Source: an uncultured Psychrobacter sp. (lineage in GTDB: Bacteria; Pseudomonadota; Gammaproteobacteria; Pseudomonadales; Moraxellaceae). From it: 64,000 nucleotides of DNA. Every line of letters begins with the position of its first letter. Position 1 is the first letter of the stretch. Position numbers and translations under genes: made by a program. The stretch covers positions 1-64,000 of the forward strand of contig CANMUI010000010.1 in assembly GCA_947501045.1 (NCBI GenBank). Direction: 5' to 3'. The notes under the pieces were generated by a model. The model saw only the letters and a program-made list of their open reading frames with translations, made no database searches and was not told the origin of the DNA. Positions 1 through 8,972 of this stretch are shown one piece after another.

Positions 1-46
1 ATGCTATGACTTTGATCTTAAAGTCTAGATCGTAACGCATAAAATA

Positions 47-78
47 ACCCCCATAAATTGTGTCCAACTTATGGGGGT
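47..78. terminator. Perfect 10-bp stem-loop upstream of the ABC operon
   Basis: An inverted repeat has arms at 47-56 and 69-78 and a 12-nt loop. The arms are G/C-rich with five consecutive G:C pairs. There is no T-run directly after either arm; a short T-run occurs only at about 98-104. It could be a terminator of the gene to the left of the window or a processed mRNA 3' end. The rest of 1-239 shows no gene. Confidence 0.4.
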
Positions 79-239
79 CAGTTCATATATGAGAGCTTTT
101 TTTATGCTTTTTATAAATTAAACGTATTTATCTTGTACTAGGAGCAAATCAACAGGGTACAGCCGTTGAAATTCTTCATAAGCAACCTCACTTTATAGCA
201 TTACAACAAATATTCTATAAAACCATAAAAGAGGTGTTC

Positions 240-1202
240 ATGTCTGAGGTGCCAGCGCTTACGGTTCAAAATTTATCTAAAACTTACGAGAATGGGTTTT
301 CGGCATTGAAAGGTATCGACTTAACAGTGCCTCAAGGCGGTTTCTTTGCCTTGTTGGGGCCTAATGGTGCTGGTAAATCGACTATGATTGGCATTATTAG
401 CTCTTTATTTAAGCCAACAACAGGTAGTGTGCATATCTTTGGTACAGATTTGCTAGAAAATCCATCAATTGCTAAACAGTACCTTGGAATAGTACCACAA
501 GAATTTAACTTCAACCAGTTTGAAAAAGTTGAAGATATTTTGATTACCCAAGCGGGTTACTTTGGTATTCCGGCCAAAGAGGCCAAACCTCGGGCAAAAA
601 GACTGTTGACGGCTCTTGGACTATGGGATAAGCGCGATACAATGTCACGTGAGCTATCAGGTGGTATGAAGCGGCGTCTAATGATCGCCCGCGCGCTTAT
701 TCATAAGCCTAAATTATTAATACTTGATGAACCAACTGCAGGGGTAGATATTGAGCTGCGCCGCTCTATGTGGGAATTTATGCAGCAAATCAATATCGAA
801 GAGAACACTACTATTATTTTGACGACGCATTATTTGGAAGAAGCTGAGCAGCTGTGTAAGCGTATTGCCATTTTGGATCATGGTGAGATTCGTATCAATA
901 CTGAGATGAAAGACTTGCTCGCGCAGTTATCTGTCGAAACTTTTGTGTTTGATGTCATCACACCTCTTGAGCAGCCCATAAAACTCAAGGGCGTCACAGA
1001 AGTCGCGCAACCAGATGAGCTGACGCTTGAGGTTACCCTGACAGAAGGAGAGTCGCTAAATGGCGTCTTTACTCAGCTGTCTGATCAAGGTATTACTATT
1101 GGTAGTATGCGCAATAAATCTAATCGTTTGGAAGAGTTGTTTATGCGCTTGGTAGAAAAAAACGTCCAGAGTGGAGATAGTATGAAGGAGGCAAGATTAT
1201 GA
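240..1202 (+). CDS. ABC transporter ATP-binding protein, YadG-like
   Basis: ATPase subunit of an ABC-2 type exporter; it should couple ATP hydrolysis to the membrane protein encoded next. Walker A (GPNGAGKS) lies near residues 40-47, the signature LSGGMKRR near 140 and Walker B LLILDEP near 160, followed by the H-loop TTHYLEEAE. The order and the long C-terminal tail of about 100 residues fit the CcmA/YadG group. I chose ATG 240 because AAAGAGGT stands 5 nt upstream; an in-frame GTG at 234 would add two residues. The stop overlaps the next gene's start by 4 nt, so the two are translationally coupled. The substrate is unknown; E. coli yadGH is also uncharacterised. Confidence 0.93.
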   Translation: MSEVPALTVQNLSKTYENGFSALKGIDLTVPQGGFFALLGPNGAGKSTMIGIISSLFKPTTGSVHIFGTDLLENPSIAKQYLGIVPQEFNFNQFEKVEDILITQAGYFGIPAKEAKPRAKRLLTALGLWDKRDTMSRELSGGMKRRLMIARALIHKPKLLILDEPTAGVDIELRRSMWEFMQQINIEENTTIILTTHYLEEAEQLCKRIAILDHGEIRINTEMKDLLAQLSVETFVFDVITPLEQPIKLKGVTEVAQPDELTLEVTLTEGESLNGVFTQLSDQGITIGSMRNKSNRLEELFMRLVEKNVQSGDSMKEARL

Positions 1203-2008
1203 AACAGGAGATAGAGGTAGATCATAATGAAAGTATATCTTGGTTCAAAAGAGGGATTGCGTTTCGTACTATTTTATTAAAAGAGATACGCCGCATTCTG
1301 CGTATATGGCCGCAGACTTTGCTGCCACCTGTCATTACCATGACCCTGTACTTTGTAATCTTTGGTAGAATGATAGGCGATAGAGTAGGCGAGATGGGCG
1401 GCGTGCCTTACATGCAGTTTATCGTGCCTGGTCTTATCATGATGGCGGTGATTACTAACAGTTACTCCAATGTGGTTTCAAGCTTTTTTAGTGCTAAATT
1501 TACTTCGAGTATTGAAGAGCTACTAGTGTCTCCGGTGTCCAAGCATGCTATTTTAATGGGCTATGTCAGTGGTGGGATTTTTCGTGGATTGACTATTGCT
1601 ATTATTGTCTCTATTGTCGCCCTGTTCTTTACTGATCTTGGCATCCAGCATTTATTTGTCACGGTCTTTACGGTTTTGGGAACTTCAATCTTGTTTTCCT
1701 TAGGCGGCTTTATTAACGCTGTATTTGCACGCTCGTTCGATGATATCTCTATTATTCCAAGCTTTGTATTGACGCCATTAACCTTTTTGGGTGGGGTGTT
1801 CTATTCTATGGAAGACTTATCGACATTTTGGCAAAACGTCTCACTACTAAACCCCATTGTCTATATGGTGAACTCGTTCCGCTACGGTATTTTAGGCTAT
1901 TCTGATGTCAATGTCTTTTATTCGATGGCAGCTATTTTTATTTTTTGTGCGGTATTTTATGTGATCTCATATCGCCTACTTAGTGATGGCTCACGAGTTC
2001 GATTGTAG
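1199..2008 (+). CDS. ABC-2 type transporter permease, YadH-like
   Basis: Inner-membrane partner of the preceding ATPase, 269 residues with about six hydrophobic segments. The N-terminal cytoplasmic stretch leads into the first membrane helix near residue 35. The segment around residues 95-110 (SFFSAKFTSSIEELLVSP) matches the coupling region of ABC-2 permeases, and SFVLTPLTFLGGVFYS near 180-195 is the conserved helix of this family. The start codon overlaps the ATPase stop (ATGA). It acts as a homodimer in the known family; the cargo (lipid, polysaccharide or drug) cannot be read from sequence. Confidence 0.92.
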   Translation: MKQEIEVDHNESISWFKRGIAFRTILLKEIRRILRIWPQTLLPPVITMTLYFVIFGRMIGDRVGEMGGVPYMQFIVPGLIMMAVITNSYSNVVSSFFSAKFTSSIEELLVSPVSKHAILMGYVSGGIFRGLTIAIIVSIVALFFTDLGIQHLFVTVFTVLGTSILFSLGGFINAVFARSFDDISIIPSFVLTPLTFLGGVFYSMEDLSTFWQNVSLLNPIVYMVNSFRYGILGYSDVNVFYSMAAIFIFCAVFYVISYRLLSDGSRVRL

Positions 2009-2058
2009 TAGGTGGATTGAATATTATTGGCAATGAAGTAAGTGATAAGGACGTATCA

Positions 2059-2937
2059 ATGAGTATTCACGGTATCTTAGGTGAGCAAACTACTGATTAT
2101 CCAACCGAGTATAGTCCTGAGACGCTGTATCCTATTGCTCGCAATCTAGGCCGCAATGCTATTGACTGGCAAGCAGATAAGCCCAGTATTCATAAACTAA
2201 GTGTTGGCATTGATTGGTGGCACGCCTTTGAGGTGTCATGGCTAAATCCGAAAGGGGTCTCACAAGTAGCGATAGCGCGCTTTAGTGTGCCCGCAAGCTC
2301 ACCTTATATCGTTGAGTCCAAATCACTCAAGCTTTATCTTAACAGTATTAACTTCACTGAGTTTGCAAGCTGGCAGGATGTAGAGGCACTACTGGCTAGA
2401 GATCTATCCGCATGCGTACAAAGCGAGGTGCAAGTTGATTTATTTGCATTCCATGATGACACCTCAGGGTTATTAATCACCCAGCCGGAGGGTATTTGTA
2501 TTGATGAAGCTTTGGCCGATAGTGATGAAAAGGTAGTTTTAAGCGTTCATCCTGACGCGGCGTTATTGGTGAACGGTAAACCAGAAACAAACCAAACTTA
2601 CAATGATAATGGGCTTTATACTTTTTATTCTAACTTGCTACGTAGCAACTGTCCGGTGACCAATCAGCCTGATTGGGGAACGCTAGCGGTCTCTATAAAT
2701 AGCCTTAAAGCAATAGATAATGCGGCGATGCTGCGTTATATCCTAAGCTATCGACAGCATAATGGCTTTCATGAGCAGTGCGTTGAGCAGATATTTGCTG
2801 ATTTGAGCAGAGTCTATCAGCCAAGTGAATTAATGGTTAGAGCTTGGTATACGCGCCGCGGCGGGATCGATATCAATCCATGCCGGGTCAGCGATACAGC
2901 ACTGCTACCAATGCCTAGTCGTTTAATTAGACAGTAG
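2059..2937 (+). CDS. queF: NADPH-dependent 7-cyano-7-deazaguanine (preQ0) reductase
   Basis: Reduces preQ0 to preQ1 in queuosine biosynthesis, in the cytoplasm. It is the long two-domain (tandem T-fold, YqcD-type) form. The N-terminal half carries ESKSLKLYLNS, the substrate-binding part. The C-terminal half carries the nucleophile Cys in LRSNCPVTNQPDWG (codon at 2650-2652) and the closing YTRRGGIDINPCR segment. ATG 2059 is preferred (AAGG at 2047-2050, spacing 8; 292 aa against 282 in E. coli as I recall). An upstream in-frame TTG at 2017 would lengthen it to 306. It follows the ABC pair by 50 nt but is functionally unrelated. Confidence 0.95.
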   Translation: MSIHGILGEQTTDYPTEYSPETLYPIARNLGRNAIDWQADKPSIHKLSVGIDWWHAFEVSWLNPKGVSQVAIARFSVPASSPYIVESKSLKLYLNSINFTEFASWQDVEALLARDLSACVQSEVQVDLFAFHDDTSGLLITQPEGICIDEALADSDEKVVLSVHPDAALLVNGKPETNQTYNDNGLYTFYSNLLRSNCPVTNQPDWGTLAVSINSLKAIDNAAMLRYILSYRQHNGFHEQCVEQIFADLSRVYQPSELMVRAWYTRRGGIDINPCRVSDTALLPMPSRLIRQ

Positions 2938-2992
2938 TTTTCCATTATATTTTCTTAATCGTATTCAAGAATATCAAAAACTATTGAGTATA

Positions 2993-3026
2993 AAAAAGCG
3001 CCTATCTAACAAGATAAGCGCTTTTT
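2993..3026. terminator. Bidirectional terminator between queF and proS
   Basis: Arms at 2993-3007 and 3012-3026 form a 15-bp stem with one G:T pair and a 4-nt loop. It has A5 on the left and T5 on the right, so it can stop transcription from both convergent genes. Confidence 0.9.
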
Positions 3027-3044
3027 ACTTCTAAAATTCTAGTT

Positions 3045-4763
3045 CTATTTACTAGTGACTCTCGCCAGTACTTCATCGCGGCTGAGCATTTGCTTCTCGC
3101 TATCACGGCGATTGACGTACTCGTATTTGTCTTCTGCCAAGTTACGATCAGAGACTACAATGCGGTGCGGAATACCGATCAGCTCAAGGTCAGCGAACTT
3201 GACGCCCGGACGCTCGTTACGGTCATCAAGTAGGACATTAACGCCTTGAGATTTTAATTCTTCATATAACGCGGTGGCCGTTTGCATTACGGTGTCTTCT
3301 TTGGACTTCATCGGCACAATAGCCACTTCAAACGGTGCAATTGAGTCATCAATGTCAGGCGTTTTTGGCCACATAATACCGTTATCATCGTTGTTTTGTT
3401 CAATGGCCGCAGCAATAATGCGGCTAACACCAATACCGTAGCAGCCCATCATTAGCGTGACTGGCTTGCCATCTTCACCTGACACCGTACAACCCATCGC
3501 TTGTGAATATTTATCACCCAATTGGAAGATATGACCGACCTCAATACCGCGCTTGATTTGCAGGGTGCCTTTACCATCAGGCGAGGGATCGCCCTCAACG
3601 ACGTTACGAATATCAACCACGCGCGTGATAGTAGCGTCACGCTCCCAGTTCATCCCTATTGTATGTTTATCGGTCTCATTAGCGCCAGATACAAAGTCTG
3701 CTAGGGCAGCAGCAGCGCGATCAACGAAGATAGGCATATCCAGCTCAACCCCAATGTAGCCTTTATGCAGACCTGCGGCCTTAAGCTCTTCTTCTGAGGC
3801 CATAGTTAACGGGACATCAACTTCTTCAATCTTCTCAGCTTTGATAGTATTCAAGGTATGGTCGCCGCGTATGACCAAAGCGATCAGCTGCGCGTCCCCA
3901 TCAGCGGTATGACCGTGCACCACTAAAGTCTTGACTGTAGTAGCAAGTGGGATGTCTAAATGCTGCGCGACGGCCTCACAAGTAGGCATATCTACTGTTG
4001 ATACATCCTCACGTGGCTGTGATGCGGGCTGACGTTCAGCGGTACCAATAGACTCTGCAAGCTCTACGTTTGCAGCATAATCGGATGAGTCAGAGAAGGC
4101 AATATCATCTTCGCCGCTATCAGCGAGTACGTGAAATTCATGGGAAGCAAAGCCACCAATAGAGCCTGTATCTGCCTGCACAGCGCGAAAATTTAATCCC
4201 AAACGGGTAAAAATACGGCTATAAGCATCGAACATATCATCATACGTTTTAGCAAGTGACACTTGATCAACATGGAATGAATAAGCATCTTTCATGGTAA
4301 ATTCGCGCGCTCGCATCACCCCAAAGCGCGGGCGGATCTCATCACGAAACTTACCTTGGATTTGGAAAAAGGTCACTGGCAGCTGCTTATAGCTGCGTAG
4401 CTCACTTTGAGCAAGGGTGGTGATGACTTCTTCGTGCGTTGGGCCGAGCACAAACTCGCGCTCATGACGGTCTTTGAAGCGTAGCAGTTCAGGACCGTAG
4501 TCTTCAAAACGTCCCGTTATTTTCCACAGCTCAGCGGGCTGAGTCATAGGCATAAGTACCTCTTGCGCGCCGATATTTTGCATCTCTTCACGAACGATAC
4601 GCTCGACCTTTTGCAACACGCGCAGCCCCATGGGCAACCAAATATACAAGCCAGAGGCGATCTTGCGGATGAGACCGGCACGCACCATCAATTGGCTGGA
4701 GGCAATATCGGCATCGCTGGGGGTCTCTTTTAGGGTAGCAAATAAAAATTGACTGGCTTTCAT
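3045..4763 (-). CDS. proS: Prolyl-tRNA synthetase
   Basis: Class II aminoacyl-tRNA synthetase charging tRNA-Pro. The 572 residues equal the usual bacterial long form. Order: class II core with motif 2 region FRDEIRPRFGVMRAREFTMKDAY near 140-160; YbaK-type editing (INS) insertion about 225-400 that clears Ala-tRNA-Pro; motif 3 region GCYGIGVSRI near 440; C-terminal anticodon-binding domain from about 470 (VAIVPMK..., LLDDRNERPGVKFADLELIGIPHRI). Single gene, convergent with queF. A tRNA-Pro gene lies in the same window at 23013-23089. Confidence 0.98.
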   Translation of the reverse strand: MKASQFLFATLKETPSDADIASSQLMVRAGLIRKIASGLYIWLPMGLRVLQKVERIVREEMQNIGAQEVLMPMTQPAELWKITGRFEDYGPELLRFKDRHEREFVLGPTHEEVITTLAQSELRSYKQLPVTFFQIQGKFRDEIRPRFGVMRAREFTMKDAYSFHVDQVSLAKTYDDMFDAYSRIFTRLGLNFRAVQADTGSIGGFASHEFHVLADSGEDDIAFSDSSDYAANVELAESIGTAERQPASQPREDVSTVDMPTCEAVAQHLDIPLATTVKTLVVHGHTADGDAQLIALVIRGDHTLNTIKAEKIEEVDVPLTMASEEELKAAGLHKGYIGVELDMPIFVDRAAAALADFVSGANETDKHTIGMNWERDATITRVVDIRNVVEGDPSPDGKGTLQIKRGIEVGHIFQLGDKYSQAMGCTVSGEDGKPVTLMMGCYGIGVSRIIAAAIEQNNDDNGIMWPKTPDIDDSIAPFEVAIVPMKSKEDTVMQTATALYEELKSQGVNVLLDDRNERPGVKFADLELIGIPHRIVVSDRNLAEDKYEYVNRRDSEKQMLSRDEVLARVTSK

Positions 4764-5285
4764 AAATAAAGCGTAACCTTATCTTTGATAGAATAATAAA
4801 TAAGGCGATGAGCTTTTGGCTTATTAGCCACTACAAGCTTGCCTTTATAGGAAGGAAATTATAGTAGTCGATACTTCAATCTAACCGCAGTTTATGCTTG
4901 TCTATAGCTAATTTTTTATAGTGCTCTATTTAAGCGGTATTATATAGGTTAGATTTATCGATACAAACGCTCTATGTTAGGTAAAGTTTGCCTAAGACGC
5001 AATGACTTTTTAATTTTTCCGCCGCAACTTTATATAAACGCTCTTATAAGCTTAAAGATAGTTTGATTGCTTACTAATTTGATAAAAAAATAATATACGT
5101 GGACTAATTATAAGCAATGATGTAGGGGATTGGTAGAGATTGCTTGAAGTTACCTTAGAGCCGTATCATTTAGATTGTATAGCTATGTTTGACATTGTTA
5201 TCTATTAGCTACATTGAAGCTAATACTATCCGAGCAAAGCAAAGTATACTATTAAAAATGGCATCATCGATAAAAGGCTGCGTAT
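4764..5285. other. Intergenic region, 522 bp, no gene seen
   Basis: AT-rich divergent region between proS (left) and the membrane protein gene (right). It must hold both promoters. A consensus -35 hexamer TTGACA is at 5189-5194 with a possible TACATT -10 at 5210-5215, but the 15-bp spacing is short. No RNA gene, repeat or small ORF could be supported. Confidence 0.4.
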
Positions 5286-6044
5286 ATGACAAGTCCAAAT
5301 AATAAACCATCTACTAATCGGGGCGGTACGCTGAGCAAGTCTCCTAAACCTAAAAAACCCATTGCCATGATGTCATGGCTGCTACTCATTATTGGTTTAG
5401 CAGCTTTAGCGTTTGCTATTTATGTTGCGCAGAATGCTACTGAGGAGGAACCAATAGAAACGATTACTCGTGAAGGGGTTGTCACTCAAATACAGCAGCT
5501 CAATCGTTTGCAAACGGTAGCTTTTAGCGTCGATACCGTAATTACTAGTCAGCGTCCTGGCAGCTGGATGAAGCTGTGGCAAGATGAGCAAAAGGGTCTG
5601 TTTATTGCACGTGGCCGCGTAGATGCAGGTATTGACTTAAGCGCGCTCACCCCTGAGATGGTACAGGTCATCCAACCTGACGAGCAAATGAGTGCAGCTA
5701 ATAATGAAAATCAAAATAATGACGCTGCTACGCCTGTCATGCCGCAGATTAACATCACTATACCACCCTCAGAGATATTCTCAGTCTACCTAGATGATAT
5801 CGAGATTTACGATTGGCAAACCGGAGCATTTGGTATGATGCAAGTCGATCCAAAAATCTTCGAACAAGCACAAGACATGGCCAAAAAAGAAGTCCTTGAG
5901 CGTGCTTGTCGCGGTGATGTGATGAATATTGCTTTACAGAATGCGCAAACTCAGCTGCAACAGTTATTTGCTCTAACGGGAGCCGTGGTTACGATAAACA
6001 CACAGGGAGCAGGGGCTTGTCAGTTGCCACAAAACACGGCATAA
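5286..6044 (+). CDS. Single-pass membrane protein of unknown function
   Basis: 252 residues. A basic, Lys/Pro-rich N-terminus (about 1-26) is followed by one hydrophobic helix (about 27-46, MMSWLLLIIGLAALAFAIYV), so the protein is predicted to be anchored with the C-terminal domain in the periplasm. The soluble part has acidic stretches and an Asn/Gln-rich linker near 135-150, then a domain containing DDIEIYDWQTGAFGMMQVDP and two Cys (near 209 and 247) that could form a disulfide. The C-terminal part resembles DUF4230-like proteins in length and layout, but I do not recognise it firmly. The start is supported by AAAGG 8 nt upstream. A short relative follows at 6204. Confidence 0.75.
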   Translation: MTSPNNKPSTNRGGTLSKSPKPKKPIAMMSWLLLIIGLAALAFAIYVAQNATEEEPIETITREGVVTQIQQLNRLQTVAFSVDTVITSQRPGSWMKLWQDEQKGLFIARGRVDAGIDLSALTPEMVQVIQPDEQMSAANNENQNNDAATPVMPQINITIPPSEIFSVYLDDIEIYDWQTGAFGMMQVDPKIFEQAQDMAKKEVLERACRGDVMNIALQNAQTQLQQLFALTGAVVTINTQGAGACQLPQNTA

Positions 6045-6203
6045 ATTACAAACAAAGAAACTACCATTTAAAGCTTTTTATAAGGCTTGAAATTACCGAA
6101 TATAGTGTCATCTATATTATATAGCATTACTTATTTATTATTCATTGCAAACTTATAAATACTGCTAACAGAATATGATAATACAATGTAAGTGGTGGCG
6201 AAT

Positions 6204-6416
6204 ATGAAAAACCCTAACGATAAACAGTCTACTGATGTCAAGCGCAAACTTAATAAGCGCCGCAAATCGGAGGATTCTCTGCCATTAGCCACGTGGATAC
6301 TGCTAATTATAAGTTTTTCTCTACTGGCTTACGCCCTCTATTCTATTCAAACCCGCATAGTACAAGCGCCTGATAAGACTGACATAACTAAAAGTAGTCT
6401 AACGCAAGCACAATAG
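6204..6416 (+). CDS. Small membrane protein, truncated relative of the upstream gene
   Basis: 70 residues: a Lys/Arg-rich N-terminus, one hydrophobic helix (LATWILLIISFSLLAYALYSIQ) and a short polar tail. The N-terminus (NPNDKQST... K/R-rich ... LPLATWILLII) parallels the first 50 residues of the protein encoded at 5286-6044 in pattern, suggesting a partial tandem duplication that lacks the periplasmic domain. ATG 6204 is chosen; an in-frame GTG at 6192 would add four residues. The ribosome-binding site is weak (GTGGTGG). Function unknown. Confidence 0.5.
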   Translation: MKNPNDKQSTDVKRKLNKRRKSEDSLPLATWILLIISFSLLAYALYSIQTRIVQAPDKTDITKSSLTQAQ

Positions 6417-6459
6417 CTAAGCCATTACAAACTCAGCGCTCTGCTATTAATGCCTTGAT

Positions 6460-8088
6460 TTAGTTCTTTTTGAATTCAGCAATGGCTAGTTTCCGTGCCG
6501 CTTTATGCTCGACCATGGGCGTTGGATAATCGATTTTAGCAAATTCGCCGCCTTTTTTAAGTGCCTTACGTAGCTTGTCTTCGCTATGCAAAATGGAGGC
6601 AGGAATATCTTTAAGCTCCGGCAGCCAAGTTTTGATAAATATTGCCTTCGAGTCATGCGACTTGGCTTGGCTAAAAGGGTTCATGATGCGAAAGTAGGGT
6701 GCAGAATCAGTACCAGTTGAGGCGCTCCACTGCCAGCCACCATTGTTGGAGGAAAAATCACCATCTACCAGCTGCTGCAGAAAATAACGCTCACCTAAGC
6801 GCCAATCAATGAGTAAGTCCTTGGTCAAAAACATCGCCGTCACCATACGCAGCCGATTGTGCATAAAGCCTGTTGCGTTCAAGCAGCGCATCGCGGCATC
6901 TACAAAAGGCACGCCTGTCATGCCTGTGCACCATGCTGCAAAATCATCTTCATTATATGACCAGTTAATTTTTTTATCCGTATCGTCTTTATAGGCTTGA
7001 TGACGAATCAGCTTGGGTTTATCTACCAATACATGCCGATAAAAGTCTCGCCAGGCCAGCTCGCTTATCCAGCGATTGATGTCTTCATTGTCGCTGTCAT
7101 TGCCATGCAGCTTCTCTTGTACAGCCGCTGCTTGCAAGTAGCAAAGTCTTGGACTAATAGCGCCAATAGTTAGGTAAGCTGACATGTGGCTGGTACCTTG
7201 TAAACTAGGTTTGTCACGGCTTACGTTATAATCGTTGATATCATCAGAGGTAAATTGCTGTAAACGCTGGCAAGCCGCATGCTCTCCTGCCGGATAATCC
7301 TTACGTGAGTAGTCAAGTTGCAAATCACTATCGATATGACTTAGCGCTTCGTTGTCTGCTAATGACTGCTGATAATCTTTAACTACTTTTTTGCTAAGTG
7401 ATTCGATATCTTTTAGCTTATAAACGCTGTCTATAGCAGATTTTAACTTAATCGCTTGTTTTTGCGACTCATTATGGTCAATGGCCTGCGCTTGATGATT
7501 CTCAAGCGCTCCTGTCTCCAGTGTCTCACGCCATTTCTTATAGAAAGGTGTAAACACTTTATACATGGTGTCATTGTCGTTGGTAGTAGTGCTTTTAGGC
7601 GGTAAAATGCACTGGTCATGCCAGCGTATAAACTCAATATCTTGCTTCCCAAGCTGCTCGGTTAGTTGCTCATCGCGAGCAATCTCACGACCTTCGTATT
7701 CGTGATTGGCCATAACTAGACTGATATTCTGGCTGTCACAAAGCTCAACTAGCGCTTTAACGCAGTCAGAGAACTTTGGACAGACATAGACATGCAGGAT
7801 AATATTTAGCTCATTACGTAAGTCCTTGGCAAGGATAGGTATAGTGCGCATGATATGATCAACTTGCGCCGGCGACCTATCGTGGAGTTGCCACTGTTTG
7901 GGCGTAATAAAAAATACAGCGCTCACTGACGCGTTATCCTCATTAGCGCGCTCGCAAAGAGCCGCTAAAGCCGTATTATCATGTAGACGCAAATCACGGC
8001 GAAACCACATTAAATAATGCGGCAAGCTAGCACTAGAGTTTTTATTATTACTGTTGCTATTGTCACTGGCAGACGCAGTCTTAGACAT
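6460..8088 (-). CDS. phrB: Deoxyribodipyrimidine photolyase (CPD photolyase)
   Basis: Light-dependent repair of cyclobutane pyrimidine dimers with FAD. 542 residues, longer than the E. coli enzyme (472) because of a Ser/Asn-rich N-terminal extension of about 25 and a linker around 200-260. The N-terminal alpha/beta antenna domain starts at LMWFRRDLRLHDN. The FAD-binding helical domain carries WISELAWRDFYRHVL, the MHNRLRMVTAMFLTKDLLIDW segment and DGDFSSNNGGWQW near 440-455, all diagnostic of class I CPD photolyases. It reads against the trp genes, with the divergent start region at 8089-8220. Confidence 0.96.
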   Translation of the reverse strand: MSKTASASDNSNSNNKNSSASLPHYLMWFRRDLRLHDNTALAALCERANEDNASVSAVFFITPKQWQLHDRSPAQVDHIMRTIPILAKDLRNELNIILHVYVCPKFSDCVKALVELCDSQNISLVMANHEYEGREIARDEQLTEQLGKQDIEFIRWHDQCILPPKSTTTNDNDTMYKVFTPFYKKWRETLETGALENHQAQAIDHNESQKQAIKLKSAIDSVYKLKDIESLSKKVVKDYQQSLADNEALSHIDSDLQLDYSRKDYPAGEHAACQRLQQFTSDDINDYNVSRDKPSLQGTSHMSAYLTIGAISPRLCYLQAAAVQEKLHGNDSDNEDINRWISELAWRDFYRHVLVDKPKLIRHQAYKDDTDKKINWSYNEDDFAAWCTGMTGVPFVDAAMRCLNATGFMHNRLRMVTAMFLTKDLLIDWRLGERYFLQQLVDGDFSSNNGGWQWSASTGTDSAPYFRIMNPFSQAKSHDSKAIFIKTWLPELKDIPASILHSEDKLRKALKKGGEFAKIDYPTPMVEHKAARKLAIAEFKKN

Positions 8089-8220
8089 TTAAATCCCTTA
8101 TTTTAATCATAAACAAAACTATGAATAAAAGTATGCTAGGATAAGTTTTTGGATGCAATTGATTTGCAGTCTAAGTAACAAATTATCATCATATCTTTTA
8201 GCAATTATTTAGGTTAACCC

Positions 8221-8889
8221 ATGCACGTTAAGTTCTGCGGCTTTACCCAGCTGGCTGATATTCAAGACGCTGTCCGATTGGGCGCTGATGCAGTGGGTTT
8301 GGTGTTTTATCCGCCAAGCCCGCGTGCCGTGACACCAGATGAGGCGCAAGTCTTGGTTGCTGCTGTACCCGCCTTTGTCAGCGTGGTCGCATTAGTGGTT
8401 AATATGACAGCGGATGAGCTAATCCAGCTTGCTAACGATGTCAGCTTTGATATCATTCAATTTCATGGTGATGAGAGCGCAGATGAGTGCCAAGAGCTGG
8501 CAAATAAGGTGAATAAACGCTGGATTAAAGCTTTACGTATTAATAGCGAGACGAACACACTTCAAAGTGTCAAAGCACAGATTGAACAATTTGCCCAAGC
8601 TGGGGCGAGCAGTATCTTGCTTGATGCCTATCATCAGCATAAGTATGGCGGCACTGGCGCAAGCTTTGATTGGGATTTGATACCTTATGATAGTGCACTA
8701 CCTATTATATTGGCTGGTGGTCTCACTGCTGACAATATCGCTGAAACTTTAGACTTACCGATCTATGGGGTTGATGTTAGCGGCGGTATTGAGTCTACTA
8801 AAGGAGTTAAGGATGCTGCCAAAATGCGCGCCTTTATGAAAGCGGTTAAGCGTGATCGATGGCAAAGCCCAGCGCTAAGCAAGTCCTAA
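8221..8889 (+). CDS. trpF: Phosphoribosylanthranilate isomerase
   Basis: Converts N-(5'-phosphoribosyl)anthranilate to CdRP, third step of tryptophan synthesis from chorismate. 222 residues, stand-alone (not fused to trpC as in E. coli). The TIM-barrel signatures are all present: VKFCGFT at the N-terminus with the catalytic Cys, FVSVVALVVN near 58, IIQFHGDE near 80, LLDAYHQHKYGGTGASFDW near 140 with the catalytic Asp, LAGGLTADN near 163 and GVDVSGGIES near 180. The trp genes for earlier steps are not here. Confidence 0.97.
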   Translation: MHVKFCGFTQLADIQDAVRLGADAVGLVFYPPSPRAVTPDEAQVLVAAVPAFVSVVALVVNMTADELIQLANDVSFDIIQFHGDESADECQELANKVNKRWIKALRINSETNTLQSVKAQIEQFAQAGASSILLDAYHQHKYGGTGASFDWDLIPYDSALPIILAGGLTADNIAETLDLPIYGVDVSGGIESTKGVKDAAKMRAFMKAVKRDRWQSPALSKS

Positions 8890-8972
8890 GAATTATACAT
8901 AGTTAGTCTTATATTTAGCTGGCTATCAAAAAAATACTTCAATTTCAAACCTCATTTATCCTAGGAATTATC

